From JABDQW01 sp942492025 (GTDB lineage: Bacteria > Pseudomonadota > Gammaproteobacteria > SZUA-229): DNA of 64,000 nt. The notes below the pieces were generated by a model. That model did not search any database and was not told the origin of the DNA. It saw only the letters and a list, made by a program, of their open reading frames with translations. A program made the translations under genes and the position numbers. The stretch spans positions 186,001 through 250,000 of the forward strand of contig CALODJ010000006.1 of the NCBI GenBank assembly GCA_942492025.1, in the 5' to 3' direction. Shown here in pieces: positions 18,417-27,599 of this stretch; within the stretch, counting starts at the first letter, position 1; each line of letters begins with the position of its first letter.

Positions 18417-18515
18417 GTCGCCAGAACCGCAGGGTGCGCCGTGCACACCATGAAACCCAATACCAAGGTGATTAGCGGTGCGCACGGCGCACCCTGCGGT
18501 TGCAGGCCCTACGGC
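18417..18515. repeat. Free-standing GGGTGCGC palindromic repeat
   Basis: Arms at 18427-18449 and 18477-18499 pair over 23 bp with one mismatch and carry the same word (GGGTGCGCCGTGC) that is nested in the long MITE copies 1 and 2. Outer GTCGCC/GGCGAC ends extend the symmetry. It lies between the convergent ends of the DUF481 gene and purT, and could act as a bidirectional transcript end. The remaining 220 bp of this gap hold nothing else. Confidence 0.75.
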
Positions 18516-18607
18516 GACAAGGAGAATGGCGGTACATTCATGTGCCGCACGGAAACTCTGAATAAATCAGAGTTTCCTTAGGGCCACTACGCTTTATGCT
18601 TGTCTGC

Positions 18608-19789
18608 TTAAAGTTTAATGCTGACTGCGCCTGAAGCTGTCATCGCTTTGTTGCGTGCCTCCTGTACATTATCGCCGCGTGCAAGTGCCACGCCCATGCG
18701 CCGCTCGCCACTGACTTCGGGCTTGCCGAACAGGCGTAACTGGGTATCCTCCTGCGCCAGCGCCCGTTCGAGGTTGGCGTAGAGGGGCTTGTCCGAATTG
18801 CCTTGCGCCAGAACCACACTGCTGGCACTGGGTCCGTGAAAACGGATATTCGGAATCGGCAAACCCAGTATGGCTCTGGCGTGCAGGGCGAACTGCGACA
18901 GATCCTGAGAAATCATCGTGACCATCCCGGTGTCGTGCGGCCTTGGCGAGACTTCGCTGAAAATGACTTCATCATGCTTGATGAACAGCTCGACGCCGAA
19001 AATGCCACGGCCACCCAGTTCGTTGGTGATCTTTTCAGCGATATCCCGTGCCTTCTGCAACGCAACATCCGACATCGATTGCGGTTGCCATGACTGGCGG
19101 TAATCACCATCGACCTGGAAATGACCAATCGGCTCACAGAAAAGGGTACCGCCTGCGTGGCGCACCGTGAGCTGGGTGATTTCATAATCAAAGTCGACGA
19201 AACCCTCGACGATGACTTTGCCAGCACCACTGCGCCCGCCCTGCTGTGCATAGTGCCAGGCCTTGTCGATATCGCTTTGTTGCCGGATCGTACTCTGACC
19301 CTTGCCCGATGAACTCATGATCGGTTTGACGATACAGGGAATTCCAATAGCATTGATTGCCTGGTCGAATTCTTCACGGTGGGCTGCGAAGCGGTAGGGC
19401 GAGGTCGGGATGCCGAGTTCTTCAGCGGCCAGGCGGCGTATGCCTTCACGGTTCATCGTGAGTTGTGCGGCCCTGGCTGTCGGTATAACGCTGCAACCTT
19501 CGGTTTCGAGCACGACCAGGGTGTCTGTGGCGATCGCTTCTATTTCGGGCACGATATAATCGGGCTTTTCGTCCTCGATGACCTTGCGCAGCGCATCTCC
19601 GTCGAGCATGGATATGACATGACTGCGATGGGCCACCTGCATCGCCGGTGTATGTGCATAACGGTCGACCACGATCACTTCGACACCCAGGCGTTGTAGT
19701 TCGATAACGACTTCCTTGCCGAGTTCGCCACCGCCACAAAAGAGCACGCGGGTTGCAGTAGCGGAAAGTGGGGTGCCGATGCTTGTCAT
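18608..19789 (-). CDS. purT: Formate-dependent phosphoribosylglycinamide formyltransferase
   Basis: PurT (393 aa) uses ATP and formate to formylate GAR in purine synthesis, an alternative to PurN. It is an ATP-grasp enzyme: the N-terminal LFCGGGELGKEVVIELQRLGVEVIVVDRY binds substrate, the ATP-grasp loop is IVKPIMSSSGKGQSTIR near residue 152, and FGVELFIKHDEVIFSEVSPRPHDTGMVT near residue 265 holds the metal ligands. The C-terminus RMGVALARGDNVQEARNKA matches the family. It is a single gene on the minus strand. Nothing unusual is seen. Confidence 0.97.
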   Translation of the reverse strand: MTSIGTPLSATATRVLFCGGGELGKEVVIELQRLGVEVIVVDRYAHTPAMQVAHRSHVISMLDGDALRKVIEDEKPDYIVPEIEAIATDTLVVLETEGCSVIPTARAAQLTMNREGIRRLAAEELGIPTSPYRFAAHREEFDQAINAIGIPCIVKPIMSSSGKGQSTIRQQSDIDKAWHYAQQGGRSGAGKVIVEGFVDFDYEITQLTVRHAGGTLFCEPIGHFQVDGDYRQSWQPQSMSDVALQKARDIAEKITNELGGRGIFGVELFIKHDEVIFSEVSPRPHDTGMVTMISQDLSQFALHARAILGLPIPNIRFHGPSASSVVLAQGNSDKPLYANLERALAQEDTQLRLFGKPEVSGERRMGVALARGDNVQEARNKAMTASGAVSIKL

Positions 19790-19853
19790 GATGTTTTATC
19801 GCCGTGGTTTATTTGAAACGGTTGTGAAGTGTGCCATATCTGAAAGACTAATT

Positions 19854-20000
19854 TAACCGCAGAGGCAGGCAATGAAGTTTTAAGAGTCGCAGGTAGGCTT
19901 TACGGCATTGTTGCGCAGGAGCGGCTTCAGCCGCGAACATCCAATCGCGGCTGAAGCCGCGCCTAAAACAAACCTATAAAACGCTGCGCCTCCGCGGTGA
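19854..20000. repeat. Nested inverted-repeat element (ACCGCAGAGGC ends)
   Basis: The outer arms at 19854-19871 and 19985-20000 are imperfect inverted copies of a word reading ACCGCAGAGGC. Inside is a hairpin with 16-bp perfect arms, GCGGCTTCAGCCGCGA at 19921-19936 and its complement at 19945-19960. The element abuts the mutM stop codon (20003-20005). The same inner hairpin occurs inside the unrelated-ended element at 55597-55767. Confidence 0.75.
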
Positions 20001-20002
20001 AT

Positions 20003-20818
20003 CTATCTCTGGCATTGCGTGCAATAAAACGTCGAGCGTTGCTGTTGCCTGATCTGCTTGATGATTCTGCCGCAGTTGGCACAAGGCTCTCCGGCTTTGC
20101 CGTAAACGAAGAGTTGTTGCGCGTAATAACCCGGCATACCGTTCTCACGGACAAAGTCGCGCAGCGATGTGCCGCCCTGAGTGATGGATTCCGCCAGCAC
20201 CGCCTTGATGGACGACACCAGTTTCTCGCAACGAGCCAGTGATAATGATCCGGCTTTGCGCTTGGGATTGATGCCAGCAAGGAACAGCGACTCGCAGGCA
20301 TAGATATTACCCACACCGACGACAATGTGGCTGTTCATGATAACCGACTTGATCGATGCGGTACGGTTACGCGTATTTTCAAACAAATAACGGCTGTTGA
20401 ATGCCTCTTGCAAAGGCTCAGGTCCGAGCGCAGACAACAATGGGTGATTTTCCGGTGCTTCGGTTGTCCAAAGCACGGCGCCGAATTTTCGTGGATCGCG
20501 CAGGCGCAGGACCCGATGATTGCCAAAAACAAAATCGACATGGTCATGTTTTTCAACAGCCGTCTCGGTGGAACAGATACGCAGACTGCCTGACATGCCG
20601 AGATGGATGATGACGCTGCCATTGACGAGCCGAAGCAGCAAGTATTTGCCACGGCGATCGACCGATTCTACGGTCTGATGGCGAGCTTTCTGCCGCAGGT
20701 GTTCGGGTATCGGCCAGCGCAAGTTACGCTGTCTGACCACGATATCGCTGATCGTTTGACGTTTGATAAACGGTTCAATACCGCGGCGCGTGGTTTCGAC
20801 CTCGGGTAATTCGGGCAT
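20003..20818 (-). CDS. mutM: Formamidopyrimidine-DNA glycosylase
   Basis: MutM/Fpg (271 aa) removes 8-oxoguanine and formamidopyrimidines and cuts the abasic strand. The catalytic N-terminus MPELPEVETTRRGIEPF carries the essential Pro2 and Glu3 after Met removal. VDRRGKYLLLRL supplies the catalytic Lys near residue 58, and the C-terminal zinc finger shows CANCGRIIKQIRQQQRSTFYCTQCQ. Motif order and length match E. coli MutM. Its 3' end sits against a repeat element. Confidence 0.98.
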   Translation of the reverse strand: MPELPEVETTRRGIEPFIKRQTISDIVVRQRNLRWPIPEHLRQKARHQTVESVDRRGKYLLLRLVNGSVIIHLGMSGSLRICSTETAVEKHDHVDFVFGNHRVLRLRDPRKFGAVLWTTEAPENHPLLSALGPEPLQEAFNSRYLFENTRNRTASIKSVIMNSHIVVGVGNIYACESLFLAGINPKRKAGSLSLARCEKLVSSIKAVLAESITQGGTSLRDFVRENGMPGYYAQQLFVYGKAGEPCANCGRIIKQIRQQQRSTFYCTQCQR

Positions 20819-20841
20819 CTTGTGTGATCAAGAATACTCGC

Positions 20842-21270
20842 TTACAGGTCTCGTTCGATTTCGTCGGTGTCTACCTGACCGCTGATGCGCCGGCGGATGT
20901 GCGACCACGATACACCGATACTCAAAACGCAAACGATCATCACCTGTACGAGGTAAGTGACGACACGCACACTGTCGGTCGGAATATTGAAGACATCGAA
21001 TAACAGCCAGATCAGCAAGCCGAAGAAGGCGACTGCCAGAATGATGCCTATAGCGCCCAGCGAGCCGATGGTAGCCCGGATAAGAATGATCCAGCCAATA
21101 ATCAATATAACGCCAATGAAAGCTTTATATACGGTAAATGTCGGGAATTCGTCTTTAATCCAGTCATAATACGATACGCCTTCAGGGTTGTAGGTGGCGA
21201 ATACTACAATAGTCGCAAAAATGAACCTGATGATAAATGAGTCCCAGCCGAACTTGCTTGCAATTGCCAT
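20842..21270 (-). CDS. Small inner-membrane protein, DUF6524-like
   Basis: A 142-aa hydrophobic protein with four predicted membrane helices (about residues 12-28, 47-64, 69-92 and 101-120) and a basic, arginine-rich tail (HIRRRISGQVDTDEIERDL) that should face the cytoplasm. The opening MAIASKFGWDSFIIRFIFATIVV and the YNPEGVSYYDWI segment resemble the DUF6524 family, whose role is unknown. It lies 23 bp upstream of mutM on the same strand and could be cotranscribed with it. Confidence 0.7.
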   Translation of the reverse strand: MAIASKFGWDSFIIRFIFATIVVFATYNPEGVSYYDWIKDEFPTFTVYKAFIGVILIIGWIILIRATIGSLGAIGIILAVAFFGLLIWLLFDVFNIPTDSVRVVTYLVQVMIVCVLSIGVSWSHIRRRISGQVDTDEIERDL

Positions 21271-21323
21271 ATCCGAATTCCGATGCGCTTTGGTGCGGGT
21301 ATTATAAATATTTAAGCGTAAAA

Positions 21324-22187
21324 TTACTCGATCAATTCATCGGTTTGTTCACTTGGCGAGCCGGGCCGCAGCAAGCGATCATAAAATTCCAGGTTGAAGT
21401 GATATTCTATATCAAGATCCGGCCGTGCGATGATCAGCCAGGGGTCGATATCGGTGACATGGAAACGCAGCGGTTCGGGTTCACCTGCAAGATACACGCT
21501 GATGTCCGCCAATGATTCGCGTGGCATGTAGTTGTGCACACCGAATGCCTGGCTGTTTTGCCATTGATGCAAGGTTTCGTTGATCGCATCCGGATTAGTA
21601 CCGTTGCTGCTGCGCCATATGCCGTTATCGTCCTGGTACAGGGTCATTTCTGGCAAGATCAGTTTCTCAATCTTCGCGTCACTTGCGATCAGTTCACGTG
21701 CGACCAGGGTGCCTGTTTGCGAACTCAGCAGCGGGTAATAATGATCGTCGATCAGGTGTACGGTGTCACCGATGCGAACATAACGGTAGTTGTTTATTGG
21801 ATTGACGACACCGAACTCGATGGACACATCGTTGAATCGTATCGCAGTGGCGGCCTCAGACACACCGTATTTAGCGGGCTCCAGTTCAGCCGCCGGATAC
21901 GAGGCATGGCTTCTGGTTTCTAGCAGCTTTAATAAAGTATCGATACGAAAACTGTTGGCCTCGATGTCAATCGGCTGGCGCAGGCGCCAGTTACCCGCGC
22001 TCCTGCTGAGCTCCAGGGTGCGTTGATTGTGTCGAATAGTGATGTGCTCGATTTCATCAGCGGACAAGGATATCAGCTTCGATGGGGTATTGGCACGCTG
22101 TTGCTGCTGAAGCGTCGTATAGGCATAGATGCCCAGCAGCACGATCAGAACCAGCAGAGCGATGTTCAGCAGCGCGCGCGATTGCAT
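21324..22187 (-). CDS. DUF4340 domain protein, last gene of the Gld-like ABC operon
   Basis: A 287-aa protein with one N-terminal membrane anchor (LLNIALLVLIVLLGIYAYTTL) and a long periplasmic part starting near residue 30. The ISLSADEIEHITIRHNQRTLELSRSAGNWRLRQP stretch is typical of DUF4340 proteins, which are often found with GldG-like transport genes. It follows the GldG-like gene by 8 bp and is the fourth gene of the minus-strand operon. The specific function is not known; a role as a periplasmic part of the exporter is inferred from position. Confidence 0.78.
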   Translation of the reverse strand: MQSRALLNIALLVLIVLLGIYAYTTLQQQQRANTPSKLISLSADEIEHITIRHNQRTLELSRSAGNWRLRQPIDIEANSFRIDTLLKLLETRSHASYPAAELEPAKYGVSEAATAIRFNDVSIEFGVVNPINNYRYVRIGDTVHLIDDHYYPLLSSQTGTLVARELIASDAKIEKLILPEMTLYQDDNGIWRSSNGTNPDAINETLHQWQNSQAFGVHNYMPRESLADISVYLAGEPEPLRFHVTDIDPWLIIARPDLDIEYHFNLEFYDRLLRPGSPSEQTDELIE

Positions 22188-22195
22188 CAGCGTGC

Positions 22196-23563
22196 TCAGC
22201 GATTACGCCGGCGCAGCCAGATGACGACACCCGTCAAACTCAAACCCGCCGGTAGGGCCAGGAAGAAACCCACACCGATCAGCATCACCTCGGTATCGTC
22301 CAGTTGCAGTTGTACATCGGGTGCGCGTTTTGGCTCTATCGCAATCAACTCATCATCACCGGCCAGCCAGTTGAACATATTCATGGCCAGCGCAAGATTG
22401 GCACCGGTACCGATATAATTGTTGGCGACGAAGTCGCTGTCACCGATCACGATAATGCGTTGGGGTGGCTTGTCTGCATCTGCAGTACCCGCAGGCATCT
22501 TCTCCAGCGCCTGTACGAGGGTGATGGGGCCTTCGATATCGCCTTCCTCAGCAGAGAATTCGATGTCACCGGCCAGTGCACTCGTCTCTGACCAGCTTTT
22601 CGACAGCGATCGGGCGATGACCGTGGCGTCGAAGGGGCTATCGCTGGCTTCAACGCCACGGCTGATCGGGAACAATGTGTTGTATTCGATGTTTTCTGTG
22701 ACCGCATGGGCCTGGTAATCAAGCACTGGAATCATCGCCGGGTGTTGAATACGCAAGGTATTGCGCAGATTGACATTATTGTCGACGATGATGCCCTCGA
22801 GAAAACGTACGCCAAGCGTGTCTGTCAGTTGTTCGAGACCGAACATGTCGCCCGGATCCATCATCCACAACAGGTTGCCGCCATTATCCAGGTACTGCAT
22901 GATCAGCGCGAGTTCACCTTCAAGATAGGCGCTTTCCGGCGAGGCGATCACCACAGCGCTCGTGTCCTGCGGAACCTCGCCGAGTAAAAGATTATGCGTT
23001 GCGATAGTGAAGCCTTTTTTTCCAAGCTCGGCGGCCAGCTTGCTGTAACCAATGTTGCTGTCATCCTTGATGCCTTTTTCACCATGGCCCTTGATGAAGA
23101 CTAGTTGGCGTGAGTCCGGGCGGCTGAGCCGGAGCAGGGCGCTACTGATGGCCTGCTCGCTCAATGACGTTAAGCGTTCCTTTTGGTCATTGTAAGCGAT
23201 GATGATCTGGCCATAGCGTTCAACGCCGTCGGCCTGAGCGGATTCAAAATCAATATCGGGGTTGATCAGCCGATAGCTAAAATCGGCTTTTTCACGTTGA
23301 TAGCGTCGCAGGATTTCTTCAACGGCGGCTTGCACCGTTTCATCATCCTGCAGGTACACCCTGACCTCGACCGGCTGCTCGAGGGTCTGCAGCAGGTCGA
23401 TACTGCTTTGTGACAACGTGTTGCGCTTGTTACTGGTCCAGTCAAACTGAATCGCATGCTGGTTGGAGAGCCATCCCAGCAGGCCAACGGCCGTCAGCAG
23501 CAGGATCACAAACAGGATTTTTTGCAGCTGCAACTGTATGCGTATTTTTCTGGACAGTTTCAT
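22196..23563 (-). CDS. GldG-like ABC-type transport system protein
   Basis: A 455-aa protein of the GldG/IFT52-like family (DUF4350-type). An N-terminal membrane helix near residues 16-34 is followed by WTSNKRNTLSQSSIDLLQTLEQPVEVRVYL, a large soluble domain with FIKGHGEKGIKDD and LLWMMDPGDMFGLE, and a C-terminal helix (VMLIGVGFFLALPAGLSLTGVVIWLRRR). This arrangement, two anchors around a periplasmic domain, is what the family shows beside ABC permeases. The substrate is unknown. In Bacteroidetes the relatives act in gliding, but in gammaproteobacteria the system is uncharacterised. Confidence 0.82.
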   Translation of the reverse strand: MKLSRKIRIQLQLQKILFVILLLTAVGLLGWLSNQHAIQFDWTSNKRNTLSQSSIDLLQTLEQPVEVRVYLQDDETVQAAVEEILRRYQREKADFSYRLINPDIDFESAQADGVERYGQIIIAYNDQKERLTSLSEQAISSALLRLSRPDSRQLVFIKGHGEKGIKDDSNIGYSKLAAELGKKGFTIATHNLLLGEVPQDTSAVVIASPESAYLEGELALIMQYLDNGGNLLWMMDPGDMFGLEQLTDTLGVRFLEGIIVDNNVNLRNTLRIQHPAMIPVLDYQAHAVTENIEYNTLFPISRGVEASDSPFDATVIARSLSKSWSETSALAGDIEFSAEEGDIEGPITLVQALEKMPAGTADADKPPQRIIVIGDSDFVANNYIGTGANLALAMNMFNWLAGDDELIAIEPKRAPDVQLQLDDTEVMLIGVGFFLALPAGLSLTGVVIWLRRRNR

Positions 23564-23566
23564 TGT

Positions 23567-24310
23567 TTATGCCTGCAACCGTTGCGAGTCCAGCTGCCTG
23601 ATCGTCAGCAGTAAAAATGTGGCAATAAACAGGACGAAGTAGGCGATATCGGTGCTGCTGATCAGTCCGCGCAGCATCGGCGCAAAATGACCCAGTAAAG
23701 ACAGCTGGCTCAACACGCCTGCACTGCCGCCGCTGTTGCTGTTGATGATCCACAGCAGCAGTAACAGACCGAACGTGCTGATTGCAGCGACAACAGGATT
23801 CACTGTCAGTGACGACAGATACAGTCCGGCTGCCGAAAAGGCAGCCAGTAGCAGGATCAGCGCAAAAACACCGGCAGCGAGTTTACCCAGATCGAGCTCG
23901 GTACCCATCATTAAGGCGAGTGGCATCAGGCTGATTATGGCGACCGTGATCAGCATGAAAATAACGATGCCGACGAATTTACCCAGCACAATCTGCGTCA
24001 TGCTCACCGGTGCGGATAACAACAACGCGATTGAGCCATTGCGTCGCTCTTCGCTGATCAGTCGCATGGTCAACAGTGGGGTCACCATCAACAGTATGAT
24101 GCTGGCTAATTCAAAGGTTGGCATCACCACCAGGTCGGTCACGCCCGGTGGATTCGGCATCGTTGCCAATTGCTGCTGGATGCTGAAGAAAAAATCAATC
24201 TGGGTAAAAAAAGACCAGGCAATGATCAACTGTGTCACTGCCAGCATGGACCATGCCAGCGGCGACAGGAACATACTGCGCAGTTCGCGCTTGGCGATGG
24301 TCATGATCAT
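23567..24310 (-). CDS. ABC-2 type transporter permease (GldF-like)
   Basis: An integral membrane protein of 247 aa with six hydrophobic segments, starting MTIAKRELRSMFLSPLAWSMLAV, the typical opening of ABC-2 permeases that include NosY and GldF. The EERRNGSIALLLSAPVSMTQIVLGKF motif near residue 87 is the conserved contact region with the ATPase. Its start overlaps the end of the ATPase gene by 4 bp, showing translational coupling. The start could be MIMTIAK or MTIAK. Confidence 0.88.
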   Translation of the reverse strand: MIMTIAKRELRSMFLSPLAWSMLAVTQLIIAWSFFTQIDFFFSIQQQLATMPNPPGVTDLVVMPTFELASIILLMVTPLLTMRLISEERRNGSIALLLSAPVSMTQIVLGKFVGIVIFMLITVAIISLMPLALMMGTELDLGKLAAGVFALILLLAAFSAAGLYLSSLTVNPVVAAISTFGLLLLLWIINSNSGGSAGVLSQLSLLGHFAPMLRGLISSTDIAYFVLFIATFLLLTIRQLDSQRLQA

Positions 24311-25236
24311 GGATTGATATCCTCACCCAGGGTCAGGTTGACGAAGATCTGTTCCAGTGAATGCTCGTGGGCGACCAGCTTGTTCAGTCCCCAGTGATTG
24401 CTGACCGCAGCGGTGGCCAGTTCTTCAGCGCCAGTATTGATCCGAACCATAAAACGTTTCGTATCCAGAGGCTCGACCTGATCGATGCAGGGAAGGGCGA
24501 GCATGTCATCCATGGCAGGCGGACGGCTCAGCGCGATTTCGTAACGGTTGGTGTTCTGTTGGTCGAGCAGCTCTCGCATATCGGAAGCGTAAACCAGCTT
24601 ACCCGCATTAATGATCTGCACGCGGTTACACACCGATTCCACTTCCGGCAGGATGTGGGTTGACAGAATGATTCCGTGGCTTCTGCCCAGCTCCCTGATC
24701 AGTTCCCGAATTTCACGGATCTGAATGGGATCGAGGCCAACGGTTGGTTCATCCAGTATGATCACCTGGGGTGAATGCAGGATGGCCTGGGCAATGCCGA
24801 CGCGTTGCTGATAGCCTTTGGACAGGTTGCCGATCAGCCGCCGGCCAACATCGCTCAAGCCACAGCGGTGCTTGGCCAGTTCCATGGCATCAGTGATCTG
24901 GCTTTTTTTGATGCGTCTGAGTCTGGCACAGAAGCACAGATACTCATCCACGCTCATGTCGCGGTACAGAGGTGGAATTTCCGGAAGATAACCCAACGCG
25001 GTTTTAGCCTCAGCCGGCTTGTCTAGCAGATCAACGCCATCGATACGGATCTCACCTTCTGACGGTGCCAGGTTTCCGCAAAGCATGCGCATGGTCGTGG
25101 ACTTGCCGGCGCCGTTGGGGCCGAGAAAACCGAGAATGTCCCCCGCGGCGAGCTCGAAACTGATATCGTTCACGGCGCAAACATCACCGTAGTAACGCAC
25201 CAGGTTGTTAACCGATATAAGGGGCTGTGAAGACAT
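24307..25236 (-). CDS. ABC transporter ATP-binding protein (GldA-like)
   Basis: The 309-aa ATPase of the operon. Walker A is GFLGPNGAGKSTTMRMLCG near residue 35, the signature is NLSKGYQQRVGIAQAI near residue 137, Walker B is VIILDEPTVGLDP near 158, and the switch His is in ILSTHILPEVE near 191. The C-terminal 90 residues form the extra domain seen in GldA and CcmA-type exporters. It is first in the order ATPase, permease, GldG-like, DUF4340 on the minus strand. The export substrate is not evident. Confidence 0.92.
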   Translation of the reverse strand: MSSQPLISVNNLVRYYGDVCAVNDISFELAAGDILGFLGPNGAGKSTTMRMLCGNLAPSEGEIRIDGVDLLDKPAEAKTALGYLPEIPPLYRDMSVDEYLCFCARLRRIKKSQITDAMELAKHRCGLSDVGRRLIGNLSKGYQQRVGIAQAILHSPQVIILDEPTVGLDPIQIREIRELIRELGRSHGIILSTHILPEVESVCNRVQIINAGKLVYASDMRELLDQQNTNRYEIALSRPPAMDDMLALPCIDQVEPLDTKRFMVRINTGAEELATAAVSNHWGLNKLVAHEHSLEQIFVNLTLGEDINP

Positions 25237-25283
25237 GCGCGGTATTATTCCTTATTTATGTAGGCATGCAAGTAAAACTTGTT

Positions 25284-25539
25284 CCACCACAGAGTCACGG
25301 AGGACACAGAGGAAAAGCAAATGTTATTTATTTTTGAAGAATCAAATACGTTCTCTGTGCCGAATGGCACTTACTTAAGCTTAGAATGCACATTTTTACA
25401 GTATACTCGCGAGGTACCAGGCAATCTCCGGCTGACAGGCAACGGGCGCTAATAGATCGCCGCGCTATCGCTCGCAATGACCTGAATTACGGCTTGAGCA
25501 AGCACCATTTTTCTCCGTGCCCTCTGTGCCTCTGTGGTG
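25284..25539. repeat. Inverted-repeat element (CCACAGAG ends), about 256 bp
   Basis: The left arm (25284-25314) and right arm (25507-25539) are inverted copies of a word built on CACCACAGAG with repeated CACAGAG units. The 326-bp gap between the ABC operon and the HyuA-like gene is essentially this element; no gene is seen in it. The right arm ends about 23 bp before the next start codon, so the element must contain or flank that gene's promoter. Confidence 0.75.
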
Positions 25540-25562
25540 AGTAATTCTTGTAGAATCCCCCC

Positions 25563-27554
25563 ATGGCATATCTCGGCGTTGATACCGGTGGCACCTTCAC
25601 CGACTTTATCCTGTTTGATGAAAACACAGGCACCGTGTCCATCCACAAGGTCCTGTCCACGCCGGATGCGCCGGATCGCGCCATCCTGCAGGGCCTGGCC
25701 GACCTCAACATAGACACCACCGACCTGCTGCTGGTTCACGGCTCGACCGTGGCCACCAATGCGGTGCTCGAGGGCAAGGGTGTGCGCACGGCTTATATCA
25801 CCAACAAGGGCATGGCCGATGTATTGACCATCGGTCGGCAGGCGCGCAAGGCGCTTTACAACCTGCAGCCTGAAAAAACGCCCCCGTTGATTCCTCCACA
25901 GCTTTGCCTCGAAGTGGACTCTCGACTGAGTGCCAGCGGTGAAGCACTGGCGTCGCTCGATGAGGATGACCTGAACCAGCTTTGCCAGCATATCGAAGCG
26001 CTGGCACCGCAGGCAGTGGCGATTAACTTGCTGTTCTCGTTCATCGACGCTACCGAAGAAAAGTGCATCGAAGCGGCTGTCTCCAGCCATGCCTCGGGCA
26101 AGCTGTTCATCAGCCGCTCATCGGATGTATTGCCGGAGTACAAGGAATACGAGCGCGGCATCACCACCACCTTGAACGCCTATGTCGGTCCGTTAATGCA
26201 GTACTATCTGCAACGGCTAGAGCAAAATGCACCCGGCTGCAGGCTGGCCGTGATGCAGAGTTCTGGCGGCACCGCCAGTGCACACCACGCCGGCCGTTAT
26301 GCCGTGCAATTGTTGTTGTCCGGGCCCGCCGGTGGCCTCAAGGGCGCCCAGTTCAGCGCGGCGAAATCCGGCTTCGACCGCCTGCTGTCTTTCGATATGG
26401 GTGGTACCTCGACCGACGTCTCGATCATCGACCAGGAAATCGGCTTCACCACTGAAGGGCGTATCGGTGACTACCCGGTGGCCGTGCCGATGGTGGACAT
26501 GCACACCATCGGTGCCGGTGGCGGTTCGATCGCCGGCGTCGATGCCGGCGGCATGCTGCTGGTCGGGCCTGAATCGGCCGGTGCGGATCCCGGCCCCGCC
26601 TGTTATGGTAAAGGCGGCAGCCGGCCAACGGTGACCGATGCGAATGTCGTGCTCGGCCGACTGCTGCCGGACGCCTTTCTCGGTGGACGCATGATTCTAG
26701 ACAAGGTAAAGTCTGAGCAGGCGGTCGCGAGCGTGGCAGACAGTCTCGGCATGGACCTGTTTCAGGCCGCGACCGGCATCATCGATGTCGTCAACGACCA
26801 CATGGTGCGTGCACTGCGGGTGATGTCGGTGCAGCGCGGCGAGGATCCCAGGGATTACACCCTGGTGTCCTTCGGCGGCGCCGGCGGTTTGCACGTGTGC
26901 GCACTGGCCGATGCCCTGCAGATGCAGCGTGCGCTGGTTCCGGCCAATGCGGGTGTGCTTTCGGCGCTGGGCATGCTCGCGGCAGAACCGAGCCGTGAGC
27001 GCTCGCTGACGATCAAGATGCTGCTCAGGGACTGCAGCAGCGCTGATATCGAGGCAGAGTTCAAACAACTGCACGACATCGCCGAACAGGAGCTGCGCGA
27101 AATCGCCGGCGACTGCGACACGTACGCACAATACAGCGTCGACCTGCGCTACCAGGGCCAGAGCTACACCTTGAACCTGCTGTGGGATACACCCGAAGAG
27201 CTCGAGTATGCCTATCATGAGCAGCACGAAACCCAGTACGGCCATCGTATGGACATCGCTGTCGAGCTGGTCAATCTACGCCTGCGCCTGCGTGGTGAAA
27301 AACCGGCCTTCGATCTGCCCGAATGGCGACCGACGGCAGAGCAGCAGAAATGCTTTACAACGGCTTATGGCTTTGATGAACCGATCAAGGTATTGGCGCG
27401 CGATGCCTTGCACGTCGATCAGTCCATCGAAGGGCCCGCGTTGATCACCGAAACTACATCCACGACCTGGATCGACCAGGGCTGGCAGGCGCGGGTGGAT
27501 CGCTGGGGTAACTTGACACTGGGGGCACTAACAGCATCCAGCTCCGGGGTATGA
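25563..27554 (+). CDS. HyuA-like hydantoinase/oxoprolinase family protein
   Basis: A 663-aa HyuA-family protein. The N-terminal ATP-binding motif YLGVDTGGTFTDFILFDE and the HGSTVATNAVLEGKG segment near residue 60 are typical, followed by the actin-like core with LLSFDMGGTSTDVSII near 275, the GAGGGSIAGVDAGGMLLVGPESAGADPGPACYGKGG block near 320, and the C-terminal HyuA domain. In characterised systems HyuA works with HyuB in ATP-dependent opening of a lactam or hydantoin ring, or as the beta subunit in acetone carboxylase. No HyuB gene is next to it, so its substrate and whether it works alone are open. GC content looks higher than in the small genes that follow. Confidence 0.88.
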   Translation: MAYLGVDTGGTFTDFILFDENTGTVSIHKVLSTPDAPDRAILQGLADLNIDTTDLLLVHGSTVATNAVLEGKGVRTAYITNKGMADVLTIGRQARKALYNLQPEKTPPLIPPQLCLEVDSRLSASGEALASLDEDDLNQLCQHIEALAPQAVAINLLFSFIDATEEKCIEAAVSSHASGKLFISRSSDVLPEYKEYERGITTTLNAYVGPLMQYYLQRLEQNAPGCRLAVMQSSGGTASAHHAGRYAVQLLLSGPAGGLKGAQFSAAKSGFDRLLSFDMGGTSTDVSIIDQEIGFTTEGRIGDYPVAVPMVDMHTIGAGGGSIAGVDAGGMLLVGPESAGADPGPACYGKGGSRPTVTDANVVLGRLLPDAFLGGRMILDKVKSEQAVASVADSLGMDLFQAATGIIDVVNDHMVRALRVMSVQRGEDPRDYTLVSFGGAGGLHVCALADALQMQRALVPANAGVLSALGMLAAEPSRERSLTIKMLLRDCSSADIEAEFKQLHDIAEQELREIAGDCDTYAQYSVDLRYQGQSYTLNLLWDTPEELEYAYHEQHETQYGHRMDIAVELVNLRLRLRGEKPAFDLPEWRPTAEQQKCFTTAYGFDEPIKVLARDALHVDQSIEGPALITETTSTTWIDQGWQARVDRWGNLTLGALTASSSGV

Positions 27555-27599
27555 GGCCGGAATGGAAACATTGATGAATAGTGCAAGTAATAGATAATT

